DNA from: Klebsiella quasivariicola
GTDB taxonomy: Bacteria; Pseudomonadota; Gammaproteobacteria; Enterobacterales; Enterobacteriaceae
DNA: 64,000 bases
Direction: 5' to 3'
Assembly: GCF_002269255.1 (NCBI RefSeq)
Contig: NZ_CP022824.1
Span: 1 to 64,000, forward strand
Part shown: piece after piece, positions 36,863-45,158 of the stretch
Layout of the letters: the number at the start of each line of letters is the position of its first letter
How positions within the stretch are numbered: position 1 is the stretch's first letter
Program-made: the position numbers and the translations under genes
Notes under the pieces: generated by a model
What the model was told of the DNA's origin: nothing
The model's input: the letters and a program-made list of their open reading frames with translations, nothing else
Databases searched by the model: none

Positions 36863-37792
36863 ATGAACGACCTGATTATGATTGTTATTCGTTTTCTTCT
36901 TTATCTGGATTTGATGGTAATATTTGGATTGCCATTTTTTCAGATATATGGAATAAGCGGTGTCAGACATGAAACCTATAACCTGACTAATTTCAGGTCG
37001 TTTATAACCTTTGCTGTTGTTACAGGCATCATTCTTACTGGCATTAATATGCTCCTGGTATCTAATGCCATGAGTGGAGTAACTGACCTCAGAGAATTAT
37101 CCATCCATGTTATCGAGATGGTGATAGAAGAAACTGATGTGGGTATTAGCTGGATTGTCAGACTCTGTGCCCTGTTTACCACACTCGGTGCTTTGTTCCT
37201 TTACACTAATAAGAGAGTATTGTCCTGCCTGCTGATGACGATGAGTGGGGGCGTGGCGCTGGCTACACTTGCCTGGGGAGGACACGCCGTTATGCATGAC
37301 GGTCTGCATTACTATCTCCATTTACTGAGCGATCTGACCCATCTCGGCGCTGCAGGTGCCTGGACAGGTGCTCTGGTTGCATTTGCTATCCTGCTGATGC
37401 GCAGAAACGAGCATAATGCACAGAGCGTCATGGTGATATCTGACTCCCTGGCAAAATTTGCCACGGCAGGAACGGTGATTGTTGTAGCCCTGATCCTGAG
37501 TGCGCTGGTCAACTATCTGTATATTGCTGAGGGTAACTTAACTCCCTTATTCAACAGTTCCTGGGGGAGGATATTGCTTGCCAAGACGGCTCTGTTTGTT
37601 CTGATGCTTCTTCTGGCTGCAGCAAACCGGTTTCACCTGGGTCCCCGGCTTGAAGTTATGGTCAGGGAAGGGAATTATGATCGCAGCGTTGCCCTGATGC
37701 GAAACAGCATCCTGACAGAATTCGTTGTTGCGATTATCATTCTGGGCGCCGTAGCGTGGCTTGGAATGCTTGCTCCGTCTCAGATCAGCTAG
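36863..37792 (+). CDS. pcoD: PcoD, inner-membrane copper protein
   Basis: A 309-residue integral membrane protein of the CopD/YcnJ family with about eight spans and conserved His in GGHAVMHDGLHYYLHLLSDLTHLGAAG. It is believed to move copper across the inner membrane for loading of PcoA. Last gene of the pcoABCD unit. Confidence 0.94.
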   Translation: MNDLIMIVIRFLLYLDLMVIFGLPFFQIYGISGVRHETYNLTNFRSFITFAVVTGIILTGINMLLVSNAMSGVTDLRELSIHVIEMVIEETDVGISWIVRLCALFTTLGALFLYTNKRVLSCLLMTMSGGVALATLAWGGHAVMHDGLHYYLHLLSDLTHLGAAGAWTGALVAFAILLMRRNEHNAQSVMVISDSLAKFATAGTVIVVALILSALVNYLYIAEGNLTPLFNSSWGRILLAKTALFVLMLLLAAANRFHLGPRLEVMVREGNYDRSVALMRNSILTEFVVAIIILGAVAWLGMLAPSQIS

Positions 37793-37846
37793 GGGACAGC
37801 CAAAGCTCATGCGTGAGATTTTTACTTTCATATCAGCGAGTTGACC

Positions 37847-38527
37847 ATGCAGCGTATTTTAATCGTTGAAGACGAACAAAAAACAGGTCGTTACCTGCAG
37901 CAGGGACTGGTTGAGGAAGGCTATCAGGCCGATCTCTTTAATAATGGCCGCGATGGTCTCGGGGCCGCGTCGAAGGGACAGTATGATTTGATAATACTGG
38001 ACGTGATGCTGCCTTTCCTCGACGGGTGGCAAATCATCAGCGCACTGAGGGAGTCCGGGCACGAAGAACCGGTCCTGTTTTTAACCGCAAAGGACAACGT
38101 GCGGGACAAAGTGAAAGGACTGGAGCTTGGCGCAGATGACTACCTGATTAAGCCCTTTGATTTTACGGAGCTGGTTGCACGTGTAAGAACCCTACTGCGC
38201 CGGGCACGCTCGCAGGCCGCAACAGTCTGCACCATCGCCGATATGACCGTTGATATGGTGCGCCGGACCGTGATCCGTTCGGGGAAGAAGATCCATCTCA
38301 CCGGTAAAGAATACGTTCTGCTTGAGTTGCTGCTGCAACGCACCGGAGAAGTGTTACCCAGGAGTCTTATCTCGTCCCTGGTCTGGAACATGAATTTTGA
38401 CAGTGATACGAATGTGATTGATGTCGCCGTGAGACGTCTGAGAAGTAAAATTGATGATGACTTTGAGCCAAAACTGATCCATACCGTTCGCGGTGCCGGA
38501 TATGTCCTGGAGATCAGAGAAGAGTGA
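37847..38527 (+). CDS. pcoR: PcoR, copper response regulator
   Basis: An OmpR-type response regulator of 226 residues. The receiver has VEDE and the phosphorylated Asp in IILDVMLPFLDGW, KPFDFTE follows, and a C-terminal winged helix ends LIHTVRGAGYVLE. ATG 37847 gives the known length. The in-frame TTG at 37841 is not needed. It regulates pcoABCD and possibly pcoE with PcoS. Confidence 0.95.
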   Translation: MQRILIVEDEQKTGRYLQQGLVEEGYQADLFNNGRDGLGAASKGQYDLIILDVMLPFLDGWQIISALRESGHEEPVLFLTAKDNVRDKVKGLELGADDYLIKPFDFTELVARVRTLLRRARSQAATVCTIADMTVDMVRRTVIRSGKKIHLTGKEYVLLELLLQRTGEVLPRSLISSLVWNMNFDSDTNVIDVAVRRLRSKIDDDFEPKLIHTVRGAGYVLEIREE

Positions 38528-39924
38528 GGTTCAAAATTTCCCTGACCACACGCCTGAGCCTGATTTTTTCTGCGGTGATGCTTACGGTATGGTGGTTATC
38601 AAGTTTTATCCTGATTAGCACCCTGAATGGCTATTTCGATAATCAGGACCGCGATTTTCTGACAGGTAAACTTCAGCTCACCGAAGAGTTTCTTAAAACA
38701 GAGACGTTCAGGAACAAAACGGATATTAAGTCATTATCAGAAAAAATAAACGATGCGATGGTGGGGCACAATGGCTTATTCATTTCTATAAAAAACATGG
38801 AAAATGAAAAAATTGTTGAACTCTATGCCAAAAATTCTGTTGTTCCAGCGGTCCTGCTTAATAAGTCGGGTGATATTCTCGACTATATGATCCAGACGGA
38901 AGAAAATAACACCGTGTACCGCAGTATCTCGCGGCGGGTTGCCGTGACGCCGGAACAGGGTAAAAGCAAACATGTCATCATTACGGTTGCCACGGATACT
39001 GGGTATCACACCCTGTTTATGGACAAACTCAGTACCTGGCTGTTCTGGTTCAATATCGGTCTGGTCTTTATTTCTGTTTTTCTGGGCTGGCTGACCACAC
39101 GTATTGGTCTGAAACCGCTACGGGAAATGACCAGTCTGGCTTCCTCCATGACCGTACACAGCCTGGATCAGCGTCTAAATCCCGATCTGGCTCCGCCGGA
39201 AATCTCTGAGACCATGCAGGAGTTCAATAATATGTTTGATCGCCTGGAGGGGGCATTCCGGAAACTGTCAGATTTCTCGTCTGACATCGCGCATGAGCTG
39301 CGCACACCAGTCAGTAATCTGATGATGCAGACGCAGTTTGCACTGGCTAAGGAAAGGGATGTTTCGCATTACCGCGAAATTTTATTCGCTAACCTGGAAG
39401 AACTGAAAAGGTTGTCACGAATGACCAGTGACATGCTTTTTCTGGCACGTTCAGAGCATGGTCTGCTGCGGCTGGATAAACATGATGTGGATCTGGCAGC
39501 CGAACTGAATGAATTACGTGAGTTGTTCGAGCCCCTGGCAGACGAAACAGGAAAGACAATCACGGTTGAAGGAGAGGGCGTTGTTGCCGGAGACAGCGAT
39601 ATGCTCCGACGTGCTTTCAGTAACCTGCTTTCCAATGCAATCAAGTATTCTCCCGATAACACCTGTACAGCGATACACATTGAGCGTGACAGTGACTGTG
39701 TGAACGTGATGATTACGAATACGATGTCCGGCCAGGTTCCCGCTAATCTGGAACGTTTGTTTGACCGGTTCTATCGCGCAGACTCATCAAGGTTCTACAA
39801 CACGGAAGGCGCGGGGCTGGGATTATCAATTACAAGGTCGATCATTCATGCTCACGGCGGCGAGCTGTCAGCAGAACAGCAGGGGCGGGAAATTGTGTTC
39901 AGTGTGCGTCTGTTAATGGATTAA
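38524..39924 (+). CDS. pcoS: PcoS, copper sensor histidine kinase
   Basis: A CusS-like sensor kinase of 466 residues. It has two membrane spans (about 12-32 and 172-192) around a periplasmic domain, then HAMP, the H-box DIAHELRTPVSNL, N-box NLLSNAIKYSPDN and G-box GAGLGLSITRSIIHAH. It starts at GTG 38524, overlapping the pcoR stop by four bases (translational coupling). Confidence 0.95.
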   Translation: MRFKISLTTRLSLIFSAVMLTVWWLSSFILISTLNGYFDNQDRDFLTGKLQLTEEFLKTETFRNKTDIKSLSEKINDAMVGHNGLFISIKNMENEKIVELYAKNSVVPAVLLNKSGDILDYMIQTEENNTVYRSISRRVAVTPEQGKSKHVIITVATDTGYHTLFMDKLSTWLFWFNIGLVFISVFLGWLTTRIGLKPLREMTSLASSMTVHSLDQRLNPDLAPPEISETMQEFNNMFDRLEGAFRKLSDFSSDIAHELRTPVSNLMMQTQFALAKERDVSHYREILFANLEELKRLSRMTSDMLFLARSEHGLLRLDKHDVDLAAELNELRELFEPLADETGKTITVEGEGVVAGDSDMLRRAFSNLLSNAIKYSPDNTCTAIHIERDSDCVNVMITNTMSGQVPANLERLFDRFYRADSSRFYNTEGAGLGLSITRSIIHAHGGELSAEQQGREIVFSVRLLMD

Positions 39925-39952
39925 TACCGTTATTCAGGAGAAACCCGGAAGG

Positions 39953-39966
39953 TGACAAAAATGTCA
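39953..39966. promoter_or_regulatory. CusR/PcoR-type box upstream of pcoE
   Basis: TGACAAAAATGTCA is a palindrome with 5-bp arms, matching the TGACA/TGTCA half-sites seen upstream of silE and silC. It lies 174 bp before pcoE, which is known to have its own metal-inducible promoter. Confidence 0.65.
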
Positions 39967-40140
39967 TCGTTCAGTCACGCGATAAACAGAGGCGGTTTTT
40001 TATAATCAGCCATAAATCAGGACAGCGTGATAATTCAATCGCCCGGTTCCTGGCGTGATGATCAACCAGCCCTGAGATCAAATGCTTTCTCTGTTATAAG
40101 CCGTTGATTGTTTGGGTATGAAAACACCGGAGACCCAACC

Positions 40141-40575
40141 ATGAAAAAGATCCTTGTATCATTTGTTGCCATTATGGCTGTCGCTTCATCCGCCATGGCT
40201 GCAGAGACAATGAACATGCATGACCAGGTAAATAATGCCCAGGCACCCGCCCATCAGATGCAGTCAACCTCTGAAAAAAGCGCTGTTCAGGGAGACAGTA
40301 TGACAATGATGGATATGAGTGGTCACGATCAGGCTGCAATGACCCATGAAATGATGCAAAACGGCAACGCTTCTGCCCATCAGGACATGGCTGAAATGCA
40401 TAAAAAAATGATGAAATCCAAGCCAGCAGCTTCTAACGAAACAGCAAAATCATTTTCCGAAATGAACGAGCATGAGAAAGCCGCTGTTGTACACGAGAAG
40501 GCGAATAATGGTCAGTCTTCAGTGATTCATCAGCAGCAGGCTGAAAAGCATCGCAGCCAGATCACCCAGAATTAA
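40141..40575 (+). CDS. pcoE: PcoE, periplasmic copper-binding protein
   Basis: A 144-residue homologue of SilE. It has a signal peptide (MKKILVSFVAIMAVASSAMA), then MHDQVNNAQAPAHQMQ and Met/His repeats (MSGHDQAAMTHEMMQN, MNEHEKAAVVHEKANN). It buffers copper in the periplasm. ATG 40141 is chosen because the signal peptide starts there, the earlier in-frame start lacking one. Confidence 0.94.
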   Translation: MKKILVSFVAIMAVASSAMAAETMNMHDQVNNAQAPAHQMQSTSEKSAVQGDSMTMMDMSGHDQAAMTHEMMQNGNASAHQDMAEMHKKMMKSKPAASNETAKSFSEMNEHEKAAVVHEKANNGQSSVIHQQQAEKHRSQITQN

Positions 40576-40625
40576 CCCGCAGCTCCACTTGTCAGACCCT
40601 CATTTGACGCCGAAGTCACTGGCTT

Positions 40626-40651
40626 ACGCTCCCGCCGGGAGCGTTTTTTTT
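40626..40651 (+). terminator. Rho-independent terminator after pcoE
   Basis: ACGCTCCC and GGGAGCGT enclose a 3-base loop and are followed by eight T residues. Confidence 0.88.
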
Positions 40652-40806
40652 CGTAATTAATAAGTGTCATCAAAAGCATCCATCACCATTATCATAATTG
40701 GCCCTGATCAAATAAAATTTAACTTATGTTGCGCGAGAATTCAGTTCATGAAAAAAATATCAGTATCATATTGTTTTTAATTATTATTTTCGTTCCCGGT
40801 TATATC

Positions 40807-41018
40807 CTATATCCAGGGTTCATGCCGCGCCGTATCCTGAGACTGGCTGAGAATACGAATGATCGTAACCACCGAATGTGATGACACAAAATAGATCATG
40901 TGCTGTTCCACCGGCAGCGAGCAGATATTGTCTCCCAGCTCCGCGCGATGCGTGCCTATGTCATGCATGGCCAGAACGTCAAACACCGCTGCTATACTGT
41001 TACCAACGGTGCAAAACT
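40807..41018 (-). pseudogene. ParE/RelE-family toxin, C-terminal remnant
   Basis: The minus strand encodes about 70 residues that fit the C-terminal two-thirds of ParE-type toxins: RAELGDNICSLPVEQHMIYF, then VVTIIRILSQSQD and a short tail. The front is removed by the ISL3 element; the frame's apparent start (MRKTQF) lies in the element's end and is an artefact. No antitoxin gene is left beside it. Confidence 0.72.
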
Positions 41019-41046
41019 GGGTCTTCCGCAACTTAGGTGGAGTTGT

Positions 41047-41844
41047 TTAAGCCAGAGGGCTCATGACTCGTCGTCGCAGTAACTCGAAGCCAGCTCGACC
41101 GTACATCTGCCGTTTCAGCATCTTCAGGCGGTTTACATGGCCTTCCACAACGCCATTACTCCATCTGCTGCTTATCGCTTCGTGTATTGCTGTTGCATCC
41201 GCTTCCATACCGGCCGCAACACGCTGAAGGTCAATGAGCCCACTTTGACTGACGTCAGAGAACCATTGATTTAACTGCGATTTATTCTTCGTTTTCAACA
41301 TTCGATAGAAGTCGAGCGACAGCTGTTGCGCCATTTTCAGTTGCGGTTCTTTCTGGCACATCGATTCGATGAAGCGGGATGCATAGTTTTCTTCTCCTCT
41401 GATCATTCGCCAGGGCATTAACCAGCGGCTTACTCTGGATGCTGAGGGGAGTCGAACTGGGGCGATAACGGGACTGTTAACCTGCTTACGCCACTTAGCC
41501 ACAGCATCCCTGACCGTCGTTTCGCTCCCGGTGAAGCCAGCATTTACCATCTCCCGCCATAGCTGCCCGGCATTATGGTTACCGTTTATCCGTTGTTCTT
41601 CCAGCCATTCCTGCCATGGTTCAAGTAACCCGGGTCTGGGTGGCTTAGTTGATATTTCAGGGAACGCTTTTGACTGTATCCACCGGCGAACCGTCACCCG
41701 GGACAGTCCGGTGATACGCGATATTTCTCTTATCCCACAACCCTTTTTATGAAGAGAGTCTACCTCAGCCCAGCGCTGATACCGTTTGTCACGTCGCTCT
41801 CGTTTAATACGTTCAGGGCGACGTAACGTTGACGTTGGCACCAA
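41047..41844 (-). CDS. ISL3-family transposase, C-terminal frame
   Basis: A 265-residue second part of a split ISL3 transposase. It begins in a different frame from the first part, at a TTG codon. It holds the helix-turn-helix region (IREISRITGLSRVTVRRW) and the family's C-terminal domain with the catalytic Glu in WSNGVVEGHVNRLKMLKRQMYGRAGFELL. Together with the upstream frame it makes a complete transposase of about 540 residues. Confidence 0.85.
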   Translation of the reverse strand: MVPTSTLRRPERIKRERRDKRYQRWAEVDSLHKKGCGIREISRITGLSRVTVRRWIQSKAFPEISTKPPRPGLLEPWQEWLEEQRINGNHNAGQLWREMVNAGFTGSETTVRDAVAKWRKQVNSPVIAPVRLPSASRVSRWLMPWRMIRGEENYASRFIESMCQKEPQLKMAQQLSLDFYRMLKTKNKSQLNQWFSDVSQSGLIDLQRVAAGMEADATAIHEAISSRWSNGVVEGHVNRLKMLKRQMYGRAGFELLRRRVMSPLA

Positions 41845-41851
41845 AGACGCT

Positions 41852-42667
41852 TCAGCATTCTGTTTTTTGGGGGGATAACTCGGTGGCCACCAGTCGTATC
41901 AATGGCATGTGTCTGTACATCATGCGCTCCAGCGCATCACCAATATTCTTCAGCAGATGCCAGCGATCGGCCACCTGTATTGCCTGCGGTGCACCATCGC
42001 GAGCAGCTAACGCATAGATCCCCCCACGATCGCGTGAGACGACCTGTATTTCTGGGTATTTTTTGAACCATGCCGCCAGAGTGCGTTGCTCCCGGCCTGG
42101 CAGTAACACCAGGGGGCGATGGGTATCAAGATTTACGATCAGTGTGCCGTACCTGTGGCCCCGATGCCATGCCCACTCGTCAATACCAACATGCCTGGTC
42201 CGGTTCTCTGTTTGTTCCGGAGCTTGAACCACTCTGCGCAGTAAAGTATCCGCGCTGATCTGTATTCCTGAAGCTACTGCAGCTCGTCTCCCTGCTTCAC
42301 CACCTGCGATAAGCCCCAGCTGATGCTGCAGATTTTTCAGCAATGCAGAAGACTGCTGCTGCGGGCCTGCAAAGGGAGCAAGCGATTCAGCAAAAATTTT
42401 ACGTGAACAGGAAGGGTTACGACAGTACCAGTGCCGGATGGCGAAGACTAACCAGAGGGCCTGGCCTGAGCATGGAAGATGCTGTACTCGCCTCCGCCGG
42501 CAACTATGAACAGAATGACTGTGCGTGAGGCACTCAGGACATGATGCCGTTTTACGTGTGGCGCGGAGATGGAGGGTTATTCCATCAGTACCAGTAATCT
42601 GTCGGCAGGTTTGCCACCCGCGCGGTAGCTGTAAAAGTCTCTTAAGTGAGGCCATTTTGTTATACAT
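41852..42667 (-). CDS. ISL3-family transposase, N-terminal frame
   Basis: A 271-residue first part of the transposase. It contains a zinc-finger N-terminus (CPECLTHSH, YCRNPSCSRKIF) and the first DDE residues (VGIDEWAWHRGHRYGTLIVNLDTHRP, VSRDRGGIYA, VADRWHLLKN). It ends at TGA 41852 just after a CCCCCCAAAAAAC run (reading the minus strand), where a one-base slip would join it to the downstream frame. Confidence 0.87.
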   Translation of the reverse strand: MYNKMASLKRLLQLPRGWQTCRQITGTDGITLHLRATRKTASCPECLTHSHSVHSCRRRRVQHLPCSGQALWLVFAIRHWYCRNPSCSRKIFAESLAPFAGPQQQSSALLKNLQHQLGLIAGGEAGRRAAVASGIQISADTLLRRVVQAPEQTENRTRHVGIDEWAWHRGHRYGTLIVNLDTHRPLVLLPGREQRTLAAWFKKYPEIQVVSRDRGGIYALAARDGAPQAIQVADRWHLLKNIGDALERMMYRHMPLIRLVATELSPQKTEC

Positions 42668-42741
42668 AACTTAAAACACCTTAGATCCTTGTTAACTAAA
42701 AAGTTTCATCAATTTTTGTCCACCTAAGTTGCGGAAGACCC

Positions 42742-43238
42742 ACTTTTTACCCGTTGTTGACAGCGGAGCACACCTTAACCCCGTGGTAAGCCTGATTTTT
42801 TATCTGATCGGGGCCTGCTCTTTCAGGGCAACCATGAATTACATCGTGGCTCAGTTGTTAGGGGCCGGCGCTGCTGCACTGTGCCTGAAGGCTGTCTTTG
42901 GCCACTCCCTGCTGGCCGGGGTGACCCGGGTCCATATGGGGGTATCACTGTACAATGCCTTTTTCATCGAAGGTGTCATGACTTTTATTCTGATTATGAG
43001 CATCCTAACGACCAGAAACCCCGCGATTATCAGCATTGCTGTTTTTCTTGATGCTTTTATTGGCGGGCCGCTGACGGGGGCAAGCATGAACCCGGCCCGT
43101 AGCTTCGGGCCGGCATTGGCCATGGGATACTGGGATAATCAGTGGCTGTACTGGGCCGCTCCGCTGTCTGGCGGGCTTGCAGCTGTTGCGTGCTGCCAGC
43201 TGTTTATGCCGCAACTGAAGTCACCCTCACCGGAATAA
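42742..43238 (+). pseudogene. Aquaporin (MIP family), N-terminus lost
   Basis: About 165 residues of a membrane channel. The first half-helix motif reads SGAHLNPVVS (NPV instead of the usual NPA) and the second SMNPARSFGPAL is standard, with four to five spans visible. A full MIP protein has about 230-270 residues with one or two more N-terminal spans, which are missing at the ISL3 junction. The only start in frame, TTG 42729, lies in the ISL3 end. Aquaporins in ars operons can conduct arsenite, so before truncation it may have belonged to the arsenic cluster; this is inference. Confidence 0.8.
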
Positions 43239-43253
43239 AGTCCCTTCCAGGAC

Positions 43254-43288
43254 AGAATGCCTCTGATGAACAGAGGCATTCTTTTTTT
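43254..43288. terminator. Bidirectional terminator
   Basis: AGAATGCCTCTG pairs with CAGAGGCATTCT, followed by seven T residues. It separates the aquaporin remnant from the convergent acetyltransferase gene. Confidence 0.85.
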
Positions 43289-43785
43289 CAGCAACCCACT
43301 GTCCGGCTACGCCTTTCCAGAATGAGAACATCTCTCCATTTTCCGTTCATTTCACCCACTTTTTCCCGGCAGCCGACTTCCCTGAATCCCTGGCTGCGAT
43401 GTAAAGCAACACTGGCCTGGTTTTCCGGAAAGATGCCAGCAAGTAGCGTCCAGAAACCCGCACTTTCCGAGCCCTTTATCAGCCCGGAGAGCAAAGCCCT
43501 GCCCGCGCCTTTTCCCTGAAAATGAGTACTGACATAAATGCTCAGCTCTGCGACACCGCGGTATGCATGCCGGCGGGAAAAAGGAGATAGCGCAGCCCAT
43601 CCCACCACTCTGTTATCAACAGTGGCGACGTAGCGGCAGTCCTGAAGATGCCCTTCATTCCATTCCAGCCACTCAGGTGCTGCGGTCTGAAAGGTGACGT
43701 TCCCTGTTGCAATTCCTTCCTGATAAATTTCCCTGACTGCACACCAGTCCTCTTCGTGCATTTTTCTAATGATGATCTCTGCCAT
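43288..43785 (-). CDS. ArsN-like GNAT acetyltransferase
   Basis: A 165-residue GNAT-family enzyme of the phosphinothricin-acetyltransferase/ArsN type. In ars operons such enzymes (ArsN1) acetylate organoarsenicals or phosphinothricin-like compounds. The acetyl-CoA loop is visible as VSTHFQGKGAGRALLSGLI, and the C-terminal half holds NQASVALHRSQGFREVG. The start ATG 43785 (MAEIIIRKMHEED) is preferred to one ten codons earlier. It is transcribed away from arsR, so its promoter lies in 43786-44113. The substrate is not certain. Confidence 0.8.
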   Translation of the reverse strand: MAEIIIRKMHEEDWCAVREIYQEGIATGNVTFQTAAPEWLEWNEGHLQDCRYVATVDNRVVGWAALSPFSRRHAYRGVAELSIYVSTHFQGKGAGRALLSGLIKGSESAGFWTLLAGIFPENQASVALHRSQGFREVGCREKVGEMNGKWRDVLILERRSRTVGC

Positions 43786-44066
43786 TTCTCTGTACCGTAT
43801 GTTTGCTGTATTCATAGGCAGTCAGAAAACGAGCCTGCCTGGGCTTCCCGGCGGGACATAATGCGCCCGTCAGCAAAGGATGAAGGTCATTTTATTTTTA
43901 GCGGGAATCGGTTTCTACTGTGACGGATTCATATGCATTTTTCCATATATATTGTGACGTACCTCATTTCTGAGAGGTATAAACACCGATCATGTTTTCT
44001 CCATGCCGCGTAAGTGTAAGGCCCCGGAGATGGAGTCATATTATGGACGTGGTTGCGCTCACTATA

Positions 44067-44096
44067 TATTTCTATTATTCTGGAAATATAGAAATA
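44067..44096. promoter_or_regulatory. Candidate ArsR operator
   Basis: TATTTCTAT and ATAGAAATA are perfect 9-bp inverted arms separated by 12 bp, ending 17 bp before the arsR start. This arrangement suits a dimeric ArsR repressor, with the operator overlapping the arsR promoter in the 43786-44113 space shared with the divergent acetyltransferase gene. Confidence 0.65.
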
Positions 44097-44113
44097 AAAT
44101 TACGAGGAATGGG

Positions 44114-44440
44114 ATGGAGCTGAAAATCGCCGCGATGGTGCTGAAAGAACTTGGCCACACCACTCGTCTCGATATTTACAAAACACTCGTTAAGGCCGGA
44201 CGTCAGGGACTGCCCGTGGGGGAACTGCAGCAACATCTCGCCATTCCGGCCTCGACCCTGAGTCATCATCTTTCATCGCTGATATCCGTCTCACTGGTTC
44301 GCCAGGAAAGGCAGGGGAGAACACTGTTCTGCCACGCCTGTTATGACAACCTTGCTGCATTGATTGCCTTTCTGACAGAAGAGTGCTGTGCAGACGAATA
44401 TGCCCCGCCTGGTTTTATGTCACCACCGGAGAAAAAATGA
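44114..44440 (+). CDS. arsR: ArsR-family arsenite-responsive repressor
   Basis: A 108-residue winged-helix repressor. The recognition helix region is LPVGELQQHLAIPASTLSHHLSSL. It lacks the CVC pair of the E. coli-type ArsR. Its cysteines are C-terminal (RTLFCHACYDN and TEECCADE), as in the ArsR types that bind As(III) near the C-terminus. ATG 44114 is chosen; the frame runs back to 44003 but that part is not ArsR-like. The stop overlaps the arsH start (ATGA). Confidence 0.88.
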   Translation: MELKIAAMVLKELGHTTRLDIYKTLVKAGRQGLPVGELQQHLAIPASTLSHHLSSLISVSLVRQERQGRTLFCHACYDNLAALIAFLTEECCADEYAPPGFMSPPEKK

Positions 44441-45150
44441 TTGCTGAACTGAAAAATGTTGTTCCTGAGCTGTTTGATACAGGTCGCACCGGGGTCCGCC
44501 TGGGTGTAAAGACAGTTGACCATCCTCCCCGGATCCTGATGTTGTACGGTTCCGTTCGAGAGCGGTCCTACAGCCGTCTGGCCACCGAAGAGGCTGCCCG
44601 GCTTCTTACCGCCATGGGTGCGGATGTCCGCATCTTTAATCCTTCCGGTCTCCCTCTGCCGGATGATGCAGCGGATACGCATCCCAGGGTTATGGAACTT
44701 CGCGAAATGGTGCGCTGGTCTGAAGGGATGGTATGGTGCTCTCCTGAACGTCATGGTGCGATGACCGGCATTATGAAAGCCCAGATTGACTGGATACCAC
44801 TATCAGAGGGCGCAGTACGCCCTTCTCAGGGAAAAACCCTGGCCGTCATGCAGGTCTGCGGAGGCTCCCAGTCTTTCAATGCGGTAAACCAGATGCGTAT
44901 TCTTGGCCGCTGGATGCGAATGATTACTATACCTAATCAATCCTCGGTAGCGAAAGCCTGGCAGGAGTTTGATGAAGACGGACGGATGAAACCATCCCCG
45001 TACTACGACCGTATTGTGGATGTAATGGAAGAGCTGATGAAGTTTACCCTGCTGACCCGGGAGTATGCAGCGTATCTCGTCGATCGCTACAGTGAACGTA
45101 AAGAGTCGGCAGAAGCACTTTCCCGGCGGGTGAATCAGAGCAAAATCTGA
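44437..45150 (+). CDS. arsH: ArsH, NADPH-dependent FMN oxidoreductase
   Basis: A cytoplasmic flavoprotein of the ArsH group. It oxidises trivalent methylarsenicals and reduces quinones or metals with NADPH. The 237-residue protein has the flavodoxin-like phosphate loop YGSVRERSYSRLAT and the motif SPERHGAMTGIMKAQIDWI. It starts at ATG 44437, overlapping the arsR stop by four bases, so it is translationally coupled. Confidence 0.93.
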   Translation: MIAELKNVVPELFDTGRTGVRLGVKTVDHPPRILMLYGSVRERSYSRLATEEAARLLTAMGADVRIFNPSGLPLPDDAADTHPRVMELREMVRWSEGMVWCSPERHGAMTGIMKAQIDWIPLSEGAVRPSQGKTLAVMQVCGGSQSFNAVNQMRILGRWMRMITIPNQSSVAKAWQEFDEDGRMKPSPYYDRIVDVMEELMKFTLLTREYAAYLVDRYSERKESAEALSRRVNQSKI

Positions 45151-45158
45151 GGGCTGGT

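Larger units (their letters stand above)
41019..42741 (-). mobile_element. ISL3-family element with perfect 22-bp ends
   Basis: GGGTCTTCCGCAACTTAGGTGG at 41019-41040 is repeated exactly, inverted, at 42720-42741; length 1723 bp. ISL3 elements normally duplicate 8 bp, yet the flanks (GCAAAACT left, ACTTTTTA right) differ. The left neighbour is a broken toxin gene and the right neighbour a broken aquaporin gene, so this junction replaced the DNA that once separated them. Confidence 0.92.

Noticed and set aside
19293..40575. Tn7-like carriage of the sil/pco island
   Set aside because: These islands often lie in Tn7-like elements, but no tnsABCD genes or Tn7-type ends are visible here.
42729..42741. 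TTG start for the aquaporin gene
   Set aside because: These bases are the terminal repeat of the ISL3 element; the same artefact (MRKT) appears at the other end for the toxin fragment.
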